Below are positions 1 through 7,764 of a stretch of DNA of 15,616 nucleotides, piece by piece; positions within the stretch are counted from its first letter, which is position 1; each line of letters opens with the position of its first letter. Made by a program: the position numbers and the translations under genes. The stretch is from Verrucomicrobiales bacterium (GTDB lineage: Bacteria > Verrucomicrobiota > Verrucomicrobiia > Verrucomicrobiales > DEV007). The DNA is taken from contig JALRFZ010000118.1 of the NCBI GenBank assembly GCA_023253615.1, positions 1-15,616 on the forward strand, written 5' to 3'. The notes below the pieces were generated by a model. The model did no database searches. It was not told the DNA's origin and was given only the letters and a program-made list of their open reading frames with translations.

Positions 1-1314
1 GGCGGCTCCGGCGGCTTCGCCCATGGCGACGGCGTTGCCGGTGACGCGATAACTGGCGTGGGAAATGAAATCGCCGCTGATGCAGCGTCCCGCCATGAGG
101 AGCCCGTCGACGTCCCTCGCGATGAGGGCTCGGAGGGGAATGTCGTAGGGTTTCATTTTCACCCCCGCGTTGTGGTAGGCGGCCTTCTTGTTGTCCTCGG
201 CGGTGAGGGCGTGGATGTCCACGGGGAAAGTGACGCGGACGACGGCGTCTTCCTGCACCGCGCCCTGGACGAGGTCCTCGCTCGTCATGAGGTAACGCCC
301 GCGGATGCGGCGGCCGTCGCGGATGCCGATCTGTTCGGGCGTGGCGGCGACTTGCAGGCCATCCCACGGACCGCCGAGCTTGCGCAGGCCGCGCACGAGT
401 TGATGAATCTCGCCACGGGCGCGCATCGTCGCCTCGGTGACCTGGGCGGCATTGGTGGCGTTGATGCCATACTCGTGGTTCGCCATGAGCAGGACGAGAT
501 TTCGCTGGATGGGAAAGAGGCAGGCGGAACCGTAGCTCGGAGTGACGCCAGCCCGCTTCAGTTCATCGCGGAAGGCGGGTGGCCCGACATGCCGGCCGTT
601 GTCACCGACCGCGTGAATGAATCCCGCGATCTGCGACACATCCTTTACCACGAGCAGGGCATACATCGTCATGGGCTGGCAGGGGCAATCGTTGTCGCGG
701 CCGATCTCGAATTCGCAGCCTGCCTGCGCCCCGAGGTCGCCGTCGCCGGTGGTGTCGATGAAAACCGGCGCACGCCACGCCTGACGACCGCTCTTGGACT
801 CCGTCACGATGGTGCGGAGCGAGCGCCCCTCGCGATAGGCGGCGGCGACACGGGTGTGGAGCTGCACTTGAACGCCGGCGGCGGCACAGAGTTCCTCGAG
901 GAGGAGCTTCATCTCCTCGGGCTGATAGCTGAGCCCGTTCATGCCGCCACCGTTGATGGCTTCGCGCTCGCGGAGACGGCGCACGAGTTCGACGTTGAAA
1001 CCCGGTTTGTCGAAATCGAGCAGGTAACCGAGGAGCGACGAGGTCCACACGCCGCCGAGCGAGCCGTGCACTTCGAAAAGCCGCACCTTCGCTCCGGCCC
1101 GCGCCGCCGTGATCGCCGCGGTGACGCCGGCAGGTCCCGCTCCGCAGACGATGACATCGGCGTCGGTGTTGATCGGGAGATCGCGGGCCGCTTCGAGGAA
1201 GCCGGTGGACGCGGTGCCTTCGGCAGCGAAGAGCGAGGGGGAAGACAAGACCCCGGAGGCGGTGGCGAGGGATCCGAGGAAACGGCGGCGGTCGGTGGTG
1301 GTGGGGGGAGTCAT
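1..1314 (-). CDS. Tat-exported FAD-dependent oxidoreductase (3' end outside window)
   Basis: The reading frame is open from the start codon to the window edge, with 438 codons visible. Residues 7-20 carry a twin-arginine motif (TDRRRFLG) followed by a small hydrophobic stretch and a likely cleavage site near LFAAEG, so export by the Tat system is expected. Residues 54-63 are the dinucleotide-binding segment VIVCGAGPAG, followed by an acidic strand end (RLFEVHG). The last visible stretch, GRCISGDFISHASYRVTGN then AVAMGEAAG, is the C-terminal FAD-binding signature of the FAD_oxidored (PF12831) type often annotated as xanthan lyase-like or FAD-dependent oxidoreductase. The substrate cannot be read from the sequence; a sugar or polysaccharide-derived compound is an inference from the divergent LacI regulator. 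I chose the ATG at 1314 because it gives a normal Tat n-region; ATGs at 1344 and 1347 are also in frame. No good ribosome binding site distinguishes them. Confidence 0.88.
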   Translation of the reverse strand, partial: MTPPTTTDRRRFLGSLATASGVLSSPSLFAAEGTASTGFLEAARDLPINTDADVIVCGAGPAGVTAAITAARAGAKVRLFEVHGSLGGVWTSSLLGYLLDFDKPGFNVELVRRLREREAINGGGMNGLSYQPEEMKLLLEELCAAAGVQVQLHTRVAAAYREGRSLRTIVTESKSGRQAWRAPVFIDTTGDGDLGAQAGCEFEIGRDNDCPCQPMTMYALLVVKDVSQIAGFIHAVGDNGRHVGPPAFRDELKRAGVTPSYGSACLFPIQRNLVLLMANHEYGINATNAAQVTEATMRARGEIHQLVRGLRKLGGPWDGLQVAATPEQIGIRDGRRIRGRYLMTSEDLVQGAVQEDAVVRVTFPVDIHALTAEDNKKAAYHNAGVKMKPYDIPLRALIARDVDGLLMAGRCISGDFISHASYRVTGNAVAMGEAAGAA

Positions 1315-1347
1315 GGGATCGACGGGGGTTTTGCTCTCGATCATCAT

Positions 1348-1395
1348 AAGCGGCTTGTCCGGAAACGGGAACCGCGCTTTTATGCTCATCGTAGC
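1348..1395. promoter_or_regulatory. Divergent promoter region between oxidoreductase and LacI regulator
   Basis: This short spacer separates two divergent genes and must hold at least the promoter of the LacI gene. On the plus strand a weak sigma70-like pair is visible: TTGTCC at 1355-1360 and TTTTAT at 1378-1383 with 17 bases between them. It would place the transcript start about six bases before the LacI ATG. The promoter of the minus-strand gene could overlap it, but I see no convincing pair for it. Both matches are partial, so this is a candidate only. Confidence 0.4.
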
Positions 1396-1401
1396 ATGAA
1401 A
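1378..1401. promoter_or_regulatory. Candidate operator: dyad over the LacI start codon
   Basis: The arms TTTTATGCT (1378-1386) and AGCATGAAA (1393-1401) are inverted repeats matching at 8 of 9 positions around a 6-base centre, CATCGT. The right arm covers the ATG of the regulator gene and the left arm covers its putative -10 box. A bound dimer here would block the regulator's own transcription and could also affect the divergent oxidoreductase. Most LacI-family operators have a central CG and tighter spacing, so the assignment to this regulator is an inference. Confidence 0.4.
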
Positions 1402-2424
1402 GGCCGGAAACCACCCACGATGCAGGAAGTCGCCGCGGCGGCGGGCGTTCATCGCACGACCGTCTCCCTCGCCCTGCGCGACAGTCCACGACTGCCCGCG
1501 GCGCGGCGCGAGGAGATCCAGCGCATCGCGGAAGAGCTCGGTTACCGGCCGAATCCCCTCGTCTCCGCCCTGATGGCCTCGCGCGTGAGCCGCCGCGAAC
1601 CGAAACACCAGGCCACCCTCGCTTTCGTCAGCGTGGACCCGGAAGTGCCGCGCGGCTGGCCGGACACGGACACGACCTACGGCATGATGTTCCGCGGCGC
1701 CCGCGACCGGGCGATGCGACGGGGCTACCTGCTCACGCCCTTTTGGCTCGGCGAGTCCAGGCTCCAGGGCGAGCGCTTCGCCCGCCTCCTCGCCGCGCGG
1801 AACATCCACGGACTCCTCATCGCGCCGCACTTCGGCCCGGCCAACCGCATCGATCTCGACTGGCGACGCTTTTCGGTGGTGGAGCTGGGATACAATCTCA
1901 TCCAGCCCGCCTTCAACCGCGTCGTGCATGACTACTACCACTCGATGCAGACGGTGTGCGCCGAGCTGCTCGCGGCGGGACACCGCCGCATCGGCCTGCT
2001 TTTGCCGAGGCACTCGGATGTGAAAACCCATCACCTCTGGTCCGCCGCGTTTCTGCATTTCCAGGCGGGGTTGGAACCGGACGAGCGCATCCCGATACAT
2101 CATCCCGAGCACCTCACCACCGCCAATGTCCGGAAGTGGCTCCGCGCCGAACGGCCCGAAGTCGTGGTCATCGGGGGCGTCCTCTTTCCACGCCAACCCG
2201 GCGAGCCGCAGTTCTTCGAGCTTCCCCGGAAACAGCGCCACGTCAGCCTGAATCTCGTCGACCGCGACGATCCCCTCCCCGGCATCTACCAGGACGCCCA
2301 CCTCATGGGCGCGGCGGCCGCCGATCAGCTCATCAGCCAGCTCCAGCGCGGCGATTTCGGCGTGCCGGAACTGCCGACGAGCTTGTTGGTGAGCGGAATT
2401 TGGCAGACGGGCAAGTTCCGGTGA
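1396..2424 (+). CDS. LacI-family transcriptional regulator
   Basis: A 342-residue DNA-binding repressor of normal length for the family. Residues 8-50 form the N-terminal helix-turn-helix (MQEVAAAAGVHRTTVSLALRD, split here as helix 1 at 9-16 and the recognition helix at 20-28), and NPLVSALMASR at 53-63 is the hinge helix that enters the DNA minor groove. The rest resembles the periplasmic-binding-protein-like effector domain, with LLAARNIHGLLIAP, CAELLAAGHRRIGLLLP and the final AADQLISQLQRGDFG segment. Its effector is probably a sugar or related metabolite (family knowledge), but nothing in the sequence identifies it. The frame stays open far upstream over the divergent oxidoreductase; the start at 1396 is chosen because the helix-turn-helix begins right after it. 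The gene is divergent to the FAD oxidoreductase and is its likely regulator. It converges with the three-esterase gene, leaving 48 bases between the stop codons. Confidence 0.93.
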   Translation: MKGRKPPTMQEVAAAAGVHRTTVSLALRDSPRLPAARREEIQRIAEELGYRPNPLVSALMASRVSRREPKHQATLAFVSVDPEVPRGWPDTDTTYGMMFRGARDRAMRRGYLLTPFWLGESRLQGERFARLLAARNIHGLLIAPHFGPANRIDLDWRRFSVVELGYNLIQPAFNRVVHDYYHSMQTVCAELLAAGHRRIGLLLPRHSDVKTHHLWSAAFLHFQAGLEPDERIPIHHPEHLTTANVRKWLRAERPEVVVIGGVLFPRQPGEPQFFELPRKQRHVSLNLVDRDDPLPGIYQDAHLMGAAAADQLISQLQRGDFGVPELPTSLLVSGIWQTGKFR

Positions 2425-2472
2425 TCCTTCCTTTCAAGGCAATGGATCCATTCGACTCGTTCCAGTGCCGGC

Positions 2473-5424
2473 TCAGGGTGCGGTCGCGGGTGGCTTCACC
2501 TTTGGATGAGTCTCGAAAAAGGCCCACACGACTTCCGCGGCATTCAGTTCCCCGGTGCTCGGGCCGGACTGGGAATTGACACCGCGGGAGACGCGGCCGG
2601 GCCAGTTGTGACCGTGACCCTCGATCCGGTAAAAGACGACCTCCGCTCCCTCCGGACCCAGGGCGTAAGTCTCGCGGACGACGCGTGTGGCGTCGCTTGT
2701 GTTTTTGGGCAGGGTTTCGATTTTCGGCGGGCTTGCGCTGCCATTGGCCGTGACCCACAGCTCGACCATGCGGGGCGCACTGAGGGCGATTCCACCGCGT
2801 CCGATCACTTCGCCACCGTCGAAGGGCACGGCCGGGTCGGCGGTGCCGTGGAGATACAGGACGTGAACCGGGTGCTCCGGGGCGAACTCCGCCTCGAACG
2901 CTGCGCCGAGCGTTCCCGCACTGGGCGCGATCGCCGCGAGCAGGTCGCCCAGCTCCCATCCGAGACGCTGCGTCATGAAGCCGCCGTTCGAGTTGCCGGT
3001 GGCGTAAATGCGACGCGGGTCCACCTTCAGCTCCGATTTCAGCACCTCGATCAGGGCGCGGATGAAGCCGATGTCGTCCACCGTTTCGCGTCCGGGAAAG
3101 CGGGGCGAGACGCGTCCGTCGTTCCAGCCGAAACCCCGCCCGGGATTGGGCGTGCCCTGCGGATACACGACGATGAAGCCGTGTTGGTCGGCGAGAGGAT
3201 TGAACCCAAGCCCCGCTTCGGCCACGGCCGCAGATCCCTCGCCGCCGTGAAAGGCGAGCACCAGCGGGACGGGCTTGGAGCCATCGTAGCCAGGCGGGAT
3301 GCGGAGCCGATAGACCCGGTCCAAGCCCGCGTGGGAGAGGGTTCGTTCGTGGGTTCCCGAAGCCGGGACGGCGGGCGCGGCGGTTGCCGCGAGAGATGCG
3401 TAAAAGGCCCAGTTCGCCTCGCCGAGGCCGCGCAGCAGCGCGAGCGTGTCATGGTCCACTCCCGGCACGACGGTGAAGGTGTGGTCGATCGTCAGATTCC
3501 GCAGATGCGCGGAGTAGTCACGGTTGAGCGGCTCCGTGAAATCGGCCGACCCGACCGCGATGCGCACGCGCACCCGGCCGCGCACGGCGTCCGCCTGCTC
3601 CTCCGCCACCGTGATGGGATGGACCGCCCGGTAGCGATCGAGGTCGCCGCCGAAAGTCTGGTCGAGAATGCGCTCGCGCTCGGCGGGATTCCCGGTGGCG
3701 CGAGGTCCGGCAAAGTCGAGATCGAGCGGCCCTCCCGCGAGAATGGAGACCGCCCCGAAAAGCTCGGGATATCGGAACCCCAGGCGGGCCGCGCCGTAGC
3801 CCCCCATGCTGAAGCCTTCGATGATGCGCCCTTCCCGCGTCGCGAGGGTGCGGAAGGTCCGGTCGACGAGGGGGATCAGCTCCCGGATGAGGACGGTCTC
3901 GACCGGTCTCACGCCGTCGCTGGAGTCGCACCACAGGCTCGCGGGCAGACCGTTGGGAAAGACCACGTGCATCGGGGGGATTTTCCCGTCCCGGATCGCC
4001 GCATCGAACCAGCCCGAAAGCGGCGCGATCCCTGCGAGCCCGCCGCCCGTGCCATGGAGCCAGTAGAGCACCGGAAAGCGGCGGTCCTTTTCCTTCCCTT
4101 CAACCGGAGGCGTGTAGACATGAAAACTCACCTCCGACTTCGCCGCCGCGCTGGTGAAGGTGTGAAAAGTGACGTTCGGGGCCGAAACGGTGTTGGTGAC
4201 CCAGCCCGGAGCGTTCCCGGCATCGACTGCAATCGGAGCGGGCGGCATTTCACGATCCAGGAACAACCCGACCTCGCGGATCACATCGGCCACGACCTGC
4301 TCGTCGGCTCCCTTGCCCCAACGATCGGCGCCTCCGCCGAAGTAGAACCCGTGGCCGTATCCCGGAAATTCGCGATACTGCACTTTCACCCCGGCCTCCT
4401 TCATGAGGGGCAGAAACAGGGGTTTGTTCAATTTGTGAAGGTCGTGCCGGTCGCCGTGCAGGATCAGCACGGGAGCCCGGATCGTTTTCAACTTCGCGAG
4501 GGTGCGGGCGCGCAGTTCCGGGGTGAAGAACTTCTCCGGATCGGCCATCATCTCGAGGCGCGGGCCATACTCGCCGGTGGTGAGCATCCCGGTGTAGAGC
4601 ACCGTGGCCGGTTCGCCCGCGACGATGGCGCGCACCTCCGGGTCGCCGCCCAACTCGAAAGCGATGCTGCCGCCGCCACTGCCTCCATACAGGGCGATAC
4701 GCCGCGGATCCACGCCCGCGAGCTTCGCGGTCCGGCGGAGCACGGCGCGGACGTCCTCGATCGGGCCGCGGGATTGCACGTCCTGCTCATAGGTGCGGAA
4801 GGTGGCCATGACCACGGCGTAACCGGCCTCGAGGAAACGGGTCAGGACCGGGTTGTCCGTGAGATGTTGCCGCAGGCTGGCCTCGGGGAACTCACTCAGT
4901 CCGCCATGGATGAAGAGGATCGTCGGGAAAGGCCCGTCGCCCCGGGGTTTCCGCCACCAGGCGCGGACGGCGCGTCCATCGGCGGCGGTCGCCTCGATGA
5001 CCTCGACGGGACATTCCGTCTCGGGTATCGTGACCGGGGCCACCGGCCAATGGAAGACGGGTGCGTCGCCATCGCCCTCCATTCCCGCGGTGCGCCTCGA
5101 GCCGGGAGCCGGGACGGTCCCGGGCTTCGCGGCGAAGATCCGCGCCTCCTCCGCCGTGACCCGGCCGTCGCCATCGGTGTCGGCCGGTTTGAAAAAGCCG
5201 AGCGACCCCGCTTCGGCGGCGTCGAGGCTGCCGTCGCCGTTCGTGTCGAGTTTCGCGAAGGAATCCACGACGCCGGCGCCCGGCGGCGGGGACTGGGCAC
5301 CAACCCACGGGATTAGCAACAGTGCGAGGATCGCGAAGGCCGCGGCGAGAGCGGACGCTCCGGTGAGACGGCATCGCGTTTGCCCCGGCGGGCGCGTTGT
5401 GGATGGCCTGTCGGATCGCCTCAT
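2473..5424 (-). CDS. EF-hand protein with three tandem alpha/beta-hydrolase (esterase) modules
   Basis: This 983-residue protein is exported or anchored: residues 18-44 are a hydrophobic signal (LTGASALAAAFAILALLL) ending near VGAQ. Two EF-hand calcium loops follow, DTNGDGSLDAAE at 60-71 and DTDGDGRVTAEE at 82-93. Module 1 (about 135-392) resembles S9 peptidases/dienelactone hydrolases, with nucleophile S249 in GGSGG, acid D325 or D328 in HGDRHD and H358 in GYGHGF. Module 2 (about 410-675) resembles the esterase D/XynZ type (PF00756), with S539 in GFSMGG, D628 in GSAD and H658 in GVDHD. Module 3 (about 690-975) resembles LpqC/PHB depolymerase-type feruloyl esterases (PF10503), with S812 in GNSNGG, D863 in HGTADP and H939 in GHGHNWPG. 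All three triads look complete. Module 1 could be a peptidase or an acyl esterase; modules 2 and 3 suggest acetyl or feruloyl ester removal from plant polysaccharides (inference). The start at 5424 is chosen because earlier codons overlap the sterol desaturase gene. The gene lies 38 bases downstream of that gene and is probably cotranscribed with it. Confidence 0.9.
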   Translation of the reverse strand: MRRSDRPSTTRPPGQTRCRLTGASALAAAFAILALLLIPWVGAQSPPPGAGVVDSFAKLDTNGDGSLDAAEAGSLGFFKPADTDGDGRVTAEEARIFAAKPGTVPAPGSRRTAGMEGDGDAPVFHWPVAPVTIPETECPVEVIEATAADGRAVRAWWRKPRGDGPFPTILFIHGGLSEFPEASLRQHLTDNPVLTRFLEAGYAVVMATFRTYEQDVQSRGPIEDVRAVLRRTAKLAGVDPRRIALYGGSGGGSIAFELGGDPEVRAIVAGEPATVLYTGMLTTGEYGPRLEMMADPEKFFTPELRARTLAKLKTIRAPVLILHGDRHDLHKLNKPLFLPLMKEAGVKVQYREFPGYGHGFYFGGGADRWGKGADEQVVADVIREVGLFLDREMPPAPIAVDAGNAPGWVTNTVSAPNVTFHTFTSAAAKSEVSFHVYTPPVEGKEKDRRFPVLYWLHGTGGGLAGIAPLSGWFDAAIRDGKIPPMHVVFPNGLPASLWCDSSDGVRPVETVLIRELIPLVDRTFRTLATREGRIIEGFSMGGYGAARLGFRYPELFGAVSILAGGPLDLDFAGPRATGNPAERERILDQTFGGDLDRYRAVHPITVAEEQADAVRGRVRVRIAVGSADFTEPLNRDYSAHLRNLTIDHTFTVVPGVDHDTLALLRGLGEANWAFYASLAATAAPAVPASGTHERTLSHAGLDRVYRLRIPPGYDGSKPVPLVLAFHGGEGSAAVAEAGLGFNPLADQHGFIVVYPQGTPNPGRGFGWNDGRVSPRFPGRETVDDIGFIRALIEVLKSELKVDPRRIYATGNSNGGFMTQRLGWELGDLLAAIAPSAGTLGAAFEAEFAPEHPVHVLYLHGTADPAVPFDGGEVIGRGGIALSAPRMVELWVTANGSASPPKIETLPKNTSDATRVVRETYALGPEGAEVVFYRIEGHGHNWPGRVSRGVNSQSGPSTGELNAAEVVWAFFETHPKVKPPATAP

Positions 5425-5462
5425 GGATCGGTTCGTTGAAACCCTCGCGATGAGTTGAAGTT

Positions 5463-6329
5463 TCAGGAAGAAATCCCCGCGTTCGCCGCTTCGTCCGGGT
5501 TCACCTTCTTGGAACGTCGCAGGAGCCAGCCGAAGGGTTCCCAGAGCTGCCCGAGATACCCGGCGGGCATCGGCTCGCAGATCCCGAAGTTCTCCGGATA
5601 CCGCCCTTTCGGCATGTAGTAGGTCCCGAAAAGAAGGTCCCAGAGCGGGAGCAAACCGGCGAAGTTCTTGTCCCAGGCCTCGCGGTCCCGCGAATGGTGC
5701 CATCGGTGGAACACGGGCGTGGCGATGACCCCGCGCAGGGGGCCGAAATCCCAGTTCACGTTCGCGTGGAGGAAGATCGCGTAAAAAGTCAGGACCGGTG
5801 CGGTGCTAAGGGTGACGGTCGGATTGTAGCCCATCAGGAGGACCGGACAGACCTGGACCATCTTGTTGACGAGGTCGTTCACCGGGTGCACCCGCAGGCT
5901 CCCGAGCCAGTCGAGATCCTCCGAACTGTGATGCACCGCGTGAAACGGCCACCATTTCCCCCGATGGAAAAGGCGGTGGTTCCAGTAGCCGGCGAAATCG
6001 ACGAGCAGGTAGATCTGGACCACCTGGAGCCAGACCGGCTGGCGGCTGAGCGGTCCGAACCCCCGGTATTCGCCCAGCCTGAGGATATCGACGCTGGTGA
6101 CCTTCGCGAGGATGAGCACGGTCAGGGGTAGGACGAGCATGAGGCGCACGAAGGGCTTCGTCAGAAGGATCGTGGTGAACCAGTAGACCACGTCCGTGAA
6201 CCATCCGCGGCGGAAGACCGGCTGGATCCGGTTGCGGCCACGCCCGGCGATCCGTTCGATCACGAAGAAGATCACGGAGAGGATCAGAAGGGTGGCGAGA
6301 ACGCCGGGGAAAGTCTTGTCGGTGGTCAT
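5463..6329 (-). CDS. Sterol desaturase / fatty acid hydroxylase family membrane protein
   Basis: A 288-residue integral membrane di-iron enzyme of the FA_hydroxylase superfamily (PF04116), which inserts oxygen or double bonds into lipid substrates. Hydrophobic segments are visible at about 9-25, 48-80, 100-116 and 157-190. The histidine clusters are in the expected order: HRLFH at 118-122 (HX3H), HAVHH at 130-134 (HX2HH) and HRWHH at 208-212 (HX2HH), with an extra H188 in FLHAN. The C-terminal segment LPLWDLLFGTYYMP at 227-240 is typical of the family. The substrate is unknown; bacterial members act on sterols, hopanoids, carotenoids, fatty acids or ether lipids. It sits between a hydrolase gene 174 bases upstream and the three-esterase gene 38 bases downstream, all on the minus strand. 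No Shine-Dalgarno sequence precedes the ATG. Confidence 0.92.
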   Translation of the reverse strand: MTTDKTFPGVLATLLILSVIFFVIERIAGRGRNRIQPVFRRGWFTDVVYWFTTILLTKPFVRLMLVLPLTVLILAKVTSVDILRLGEYRGFGPLSRQPVWLQVVQIYLLVDFAGYWNHRLFHRGKWWPFHAVHHSSEDLDWLGSLRVHPVNDLVNKMVQVCPVLLMGYNPTVTLSTAPVLTFYAIFLHANVNWDFGPLRGVIATPVFHRWHHSRDREAWDKNFAGLLPLWDLLFGTYYMPKGRYPENFGICEPMPAGYLGQLWEPFGWLLRRSKKVNPDEAANAGISS

Positions 6330-6503
6330 GGAGAAGGGGGCGGTCCCTGCGATAAGCCTGGTCTGCCCCGGGGGATCGGGGAAGACGCCGACAGGAGGTG
6401 TCCCGGTTACAGAATCCGGAAAGAAGATCCGGCCGATCGGGGCAAGGCAAGCGAGATGCGAACCAGCGTCCGGAGGAAACGAATACCGCTCCGACGGGTC
6501 GGT

Positions 6504-7538
6504 TCACCGAGGCTCGGGCTGAAGACCAAGACGCACTTCCATCTCCGCCAATACCTTCTTCAACCAAAAGCGAACCGGGGCGAGAGATTTCTCTTCGAGG
6601 AGATAGTCCATATGGTCGGCTCCGGGATAGCGATGCAAGACGGTGTTTTGCGGCCGCGCCGCGTGCAGCGCGACGGCGTTGGCGACGGGCACGTCCGGAT
6701 CCCGGTCCCCATGTCCGATGAAGACGGGACCGGAATATTGCCCGAGCGCTCGGAGGGCGCTCGATGCCTCCGCCGCAAAGCCATGGCGGCGCGCCGCCTC
6801 GTTCACGGCGACGCGAAAGGCCCGATCCGATAAAAAGGGCCGGGCGACGGGATACAGCCGGGGGAAGGTCTGCGCTGCAAGTCGCCGCGAGGTGTGGGCC
6901 ACGGAGTAGAGATCCTTCGGACCGGAAAAAGCCATCACGCCGGCCACCCCGGGCACGACCGGTGCCGCCTGAATCGCCGCGATGGCTCCGTAGGAATGGC
7001 CGCCAAGCAGGACTGGACCTACCACCTCTCCCTTCGAGCGCAGGGTATCCACCAGTTCCACCAGATCGCGGGCGTCGAGATACCCGTAGGAGCACGTGTC
7101 GCCGCTGGAACAGCCCTGACCACGCAAATCGACCAGAAACACCCGGCAACCCTCCGCCCGGCAGAGCAGCGCGAGCGGAAAAAGATAGGACGAATTCATC
7201 GCCGTGCCGCCCCAACCCGGAAAGAGCAGCACGGTGGCCCGCGCCTCACGGTCGGTTTCGCCGCTCTCCCCATGCCATGGATCGAATCGCCAGAGATGGA
7301 GCGTCGCCGCAGGATCGGAAACTCCGACGGCCTGGTGACCGGAGAACCACTGCCGGTCGAAGGCCTCCGGATCGAGATCGCGCGTGTTCGACGAAAAATC
7401 ATCGGCCACGCTCAGGCCTCCCTGTTCGCGGTTCACCGGCTCCAACACCTGCCGCTCGATCTCGTGGATCACGAACCACTGGACGCCGGAAACCGCGAGA
7501 ACAAGCAGCAGGAGAAGCCGTCCAAGACGGAGTTTCAT
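6504..7538 (-). CDS. Membrane-anchored alpha/beta hydrolase
   Basis: A 344-residue serine hydrolase. Residues 1-22 (MKLRLGRLLLLLVLAVSGVQ) form a positively charged signal anchor, placing the catalytic domain outside the inner membrane. The fold signals are an oxyanion-loop motif LLFPGWGG at 104-111, the nucleophile elbow GGHSYG at 179-184 with S182, acid D278 in GHGDRD, and H309 in GADHMDY. The line FLVDLRGQGCSSG resembles lipase/lysophospholipase-like hydrolases (PF12146 or PF12697 type). The substrate is unknown; an ester or lipid is likely. The ATG at 7538 starts the anchor directly and overlaps the stop of an upstream EF-hand frame as ATGA. In-frame alternatives are an ATG at 7556 and a TTG at 7577. 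It is followed by the sterol desaturase and three-esterase genes on the same strand, perhaps as one transcript. Confidence 0.88.
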   Translation of the reverse strand: MKLRLGRLLLLLVLAVSGVQWFVIHEIERQVLEPVNREQGGLSVADDFSSNTRDLDPEAFDRQWFSGHQAVGVSDPAATLHLWRFDPWHGESGETDREARATVLLFPGWGGTAMNSSYLFPLALLCRAEGCRVFLVDLRGQGCSSGDTCSYGYLDARDLVELVDTLRSKGEVVGPVLLGGHSYGAIAAIQAAPVVPGVAGVMAFSGPKDLYSVAHTSRRLAAQTFPRLYPVARPFLSDRAFRVAVNEAARRHGFAAEASSALRALGQYSGPVFIGHGDRDPDVPVANAVALHAARPQNTVLHRYPGADHMDYLLEEKSLAPVRFWLKKVLAEMEVRLGLQPEPR

Positions 7539-7657
7539 CCAACGACGTTCATGCATACAAAGACGATTTTCGACCAATCGGCCGGGGCCTCAACGCTCGT
7601 TTTCAGCGCACCGCCAGTTTCCTCCAAGGTCACCGCGCCGTCCTTGTCCGCATCAAA
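7535..7657 (-). pseudogene. EF-hand gene relic ending in an ATGA overlap with the hydrolase
   Basis: Upstream of the hydrolase, the minus strand reads in one open frame FDADKDGAVTLEE, a textbook EF-hand calcium loop with ligands D1, D3, D5, G6, V8 and E12 (loop codons at 7654-7619). About 27 more codons follow before a TGA at 7537-7535, which overlaps the hydrolase ATG as ATGA. No in-frame ATG, GTG or TTG precedes the loop within the intergenic region; the frame runs open back into the antisense of the acyltransferase gene. This looks like the 3' end of a lost EF-hand protein gene that was once translationally coupled to the hydrolase. It could instead be an expressed small protein with an unusual start, or chance. 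The interval marks the recognisable part only. Confidence 0.4.
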
Positions 7658-7764
7658 GCCTGCCGAAGCGCGCGGCGAATGGATCCCGAACCGCCAACCG
7701 ATGATGCGGGACTCCGAAATCCGGGCTTGCCCCGGTCCCGCCCAGCGCGGACTGTCCCGGCCCC
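7539..7764. promoter_or_regulatory. Divergent intergenic region between hydrolase and acyltransferase
   Basis: This 226-base spacer separates the minus-strand hydrolase from the plus-strand acyltransferase and should hold both promoters. I could not identify a convincing -35/-10 pair for either gene, and neither start has a Shine-Dalgarno sequence. Its left half carries the EF-hand relic described separately. Confidence 0.35.

Noticed and set aside
58..1395. Long plus-strand reading frame continuous with the LacI gene
   Set aside because: It is the antisense of the FAD oxidoreductase, whose minus-strand frame has clear cofactor motifs. The helix-turn-helix begins only after the ATG at 1396.
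2441..2452. Perfect 12-base palindrome AATGGATCCATT between the convergent LacI and esterase genes
   Set aside because: It has no loop and no T run, so it is not a terminator. A palindrome of this length can occur by chance, and nothing links it to a function.
2506..5316. 936-codon plus-strand frame opposite the three-esterase gene
   Set aside because: The minus strand carries three catalytic triads and EF-hands. The plus-strand translation shows no domain, only Arg/Gly/Ala/Asp-rich sequence typical of antisense frames in high-GC DNA.
5425..5703. N-terminal extension of the three-esterase protein
   Set aside because: These 93 codons lie inside the sterol desaturase coding region in another frame. 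The signal peptide starts after the ATG at 5424.
6330..6503. Search for a terminator or promoter between hydrolase and desaturase genes
   Set aside because: Only GC-rich short repeats such as CCCCG...CGGGG are present, without a T run. No clear -35/-10 pair was seen on the minus strand.
5806..7215. 469-codon minus-strand frame across the desaturase-hydrolase boundary
   Set aside because: It is out of frame with both genes, which have intact motifs, and its translation is Arg/Pro-rich with no domain.
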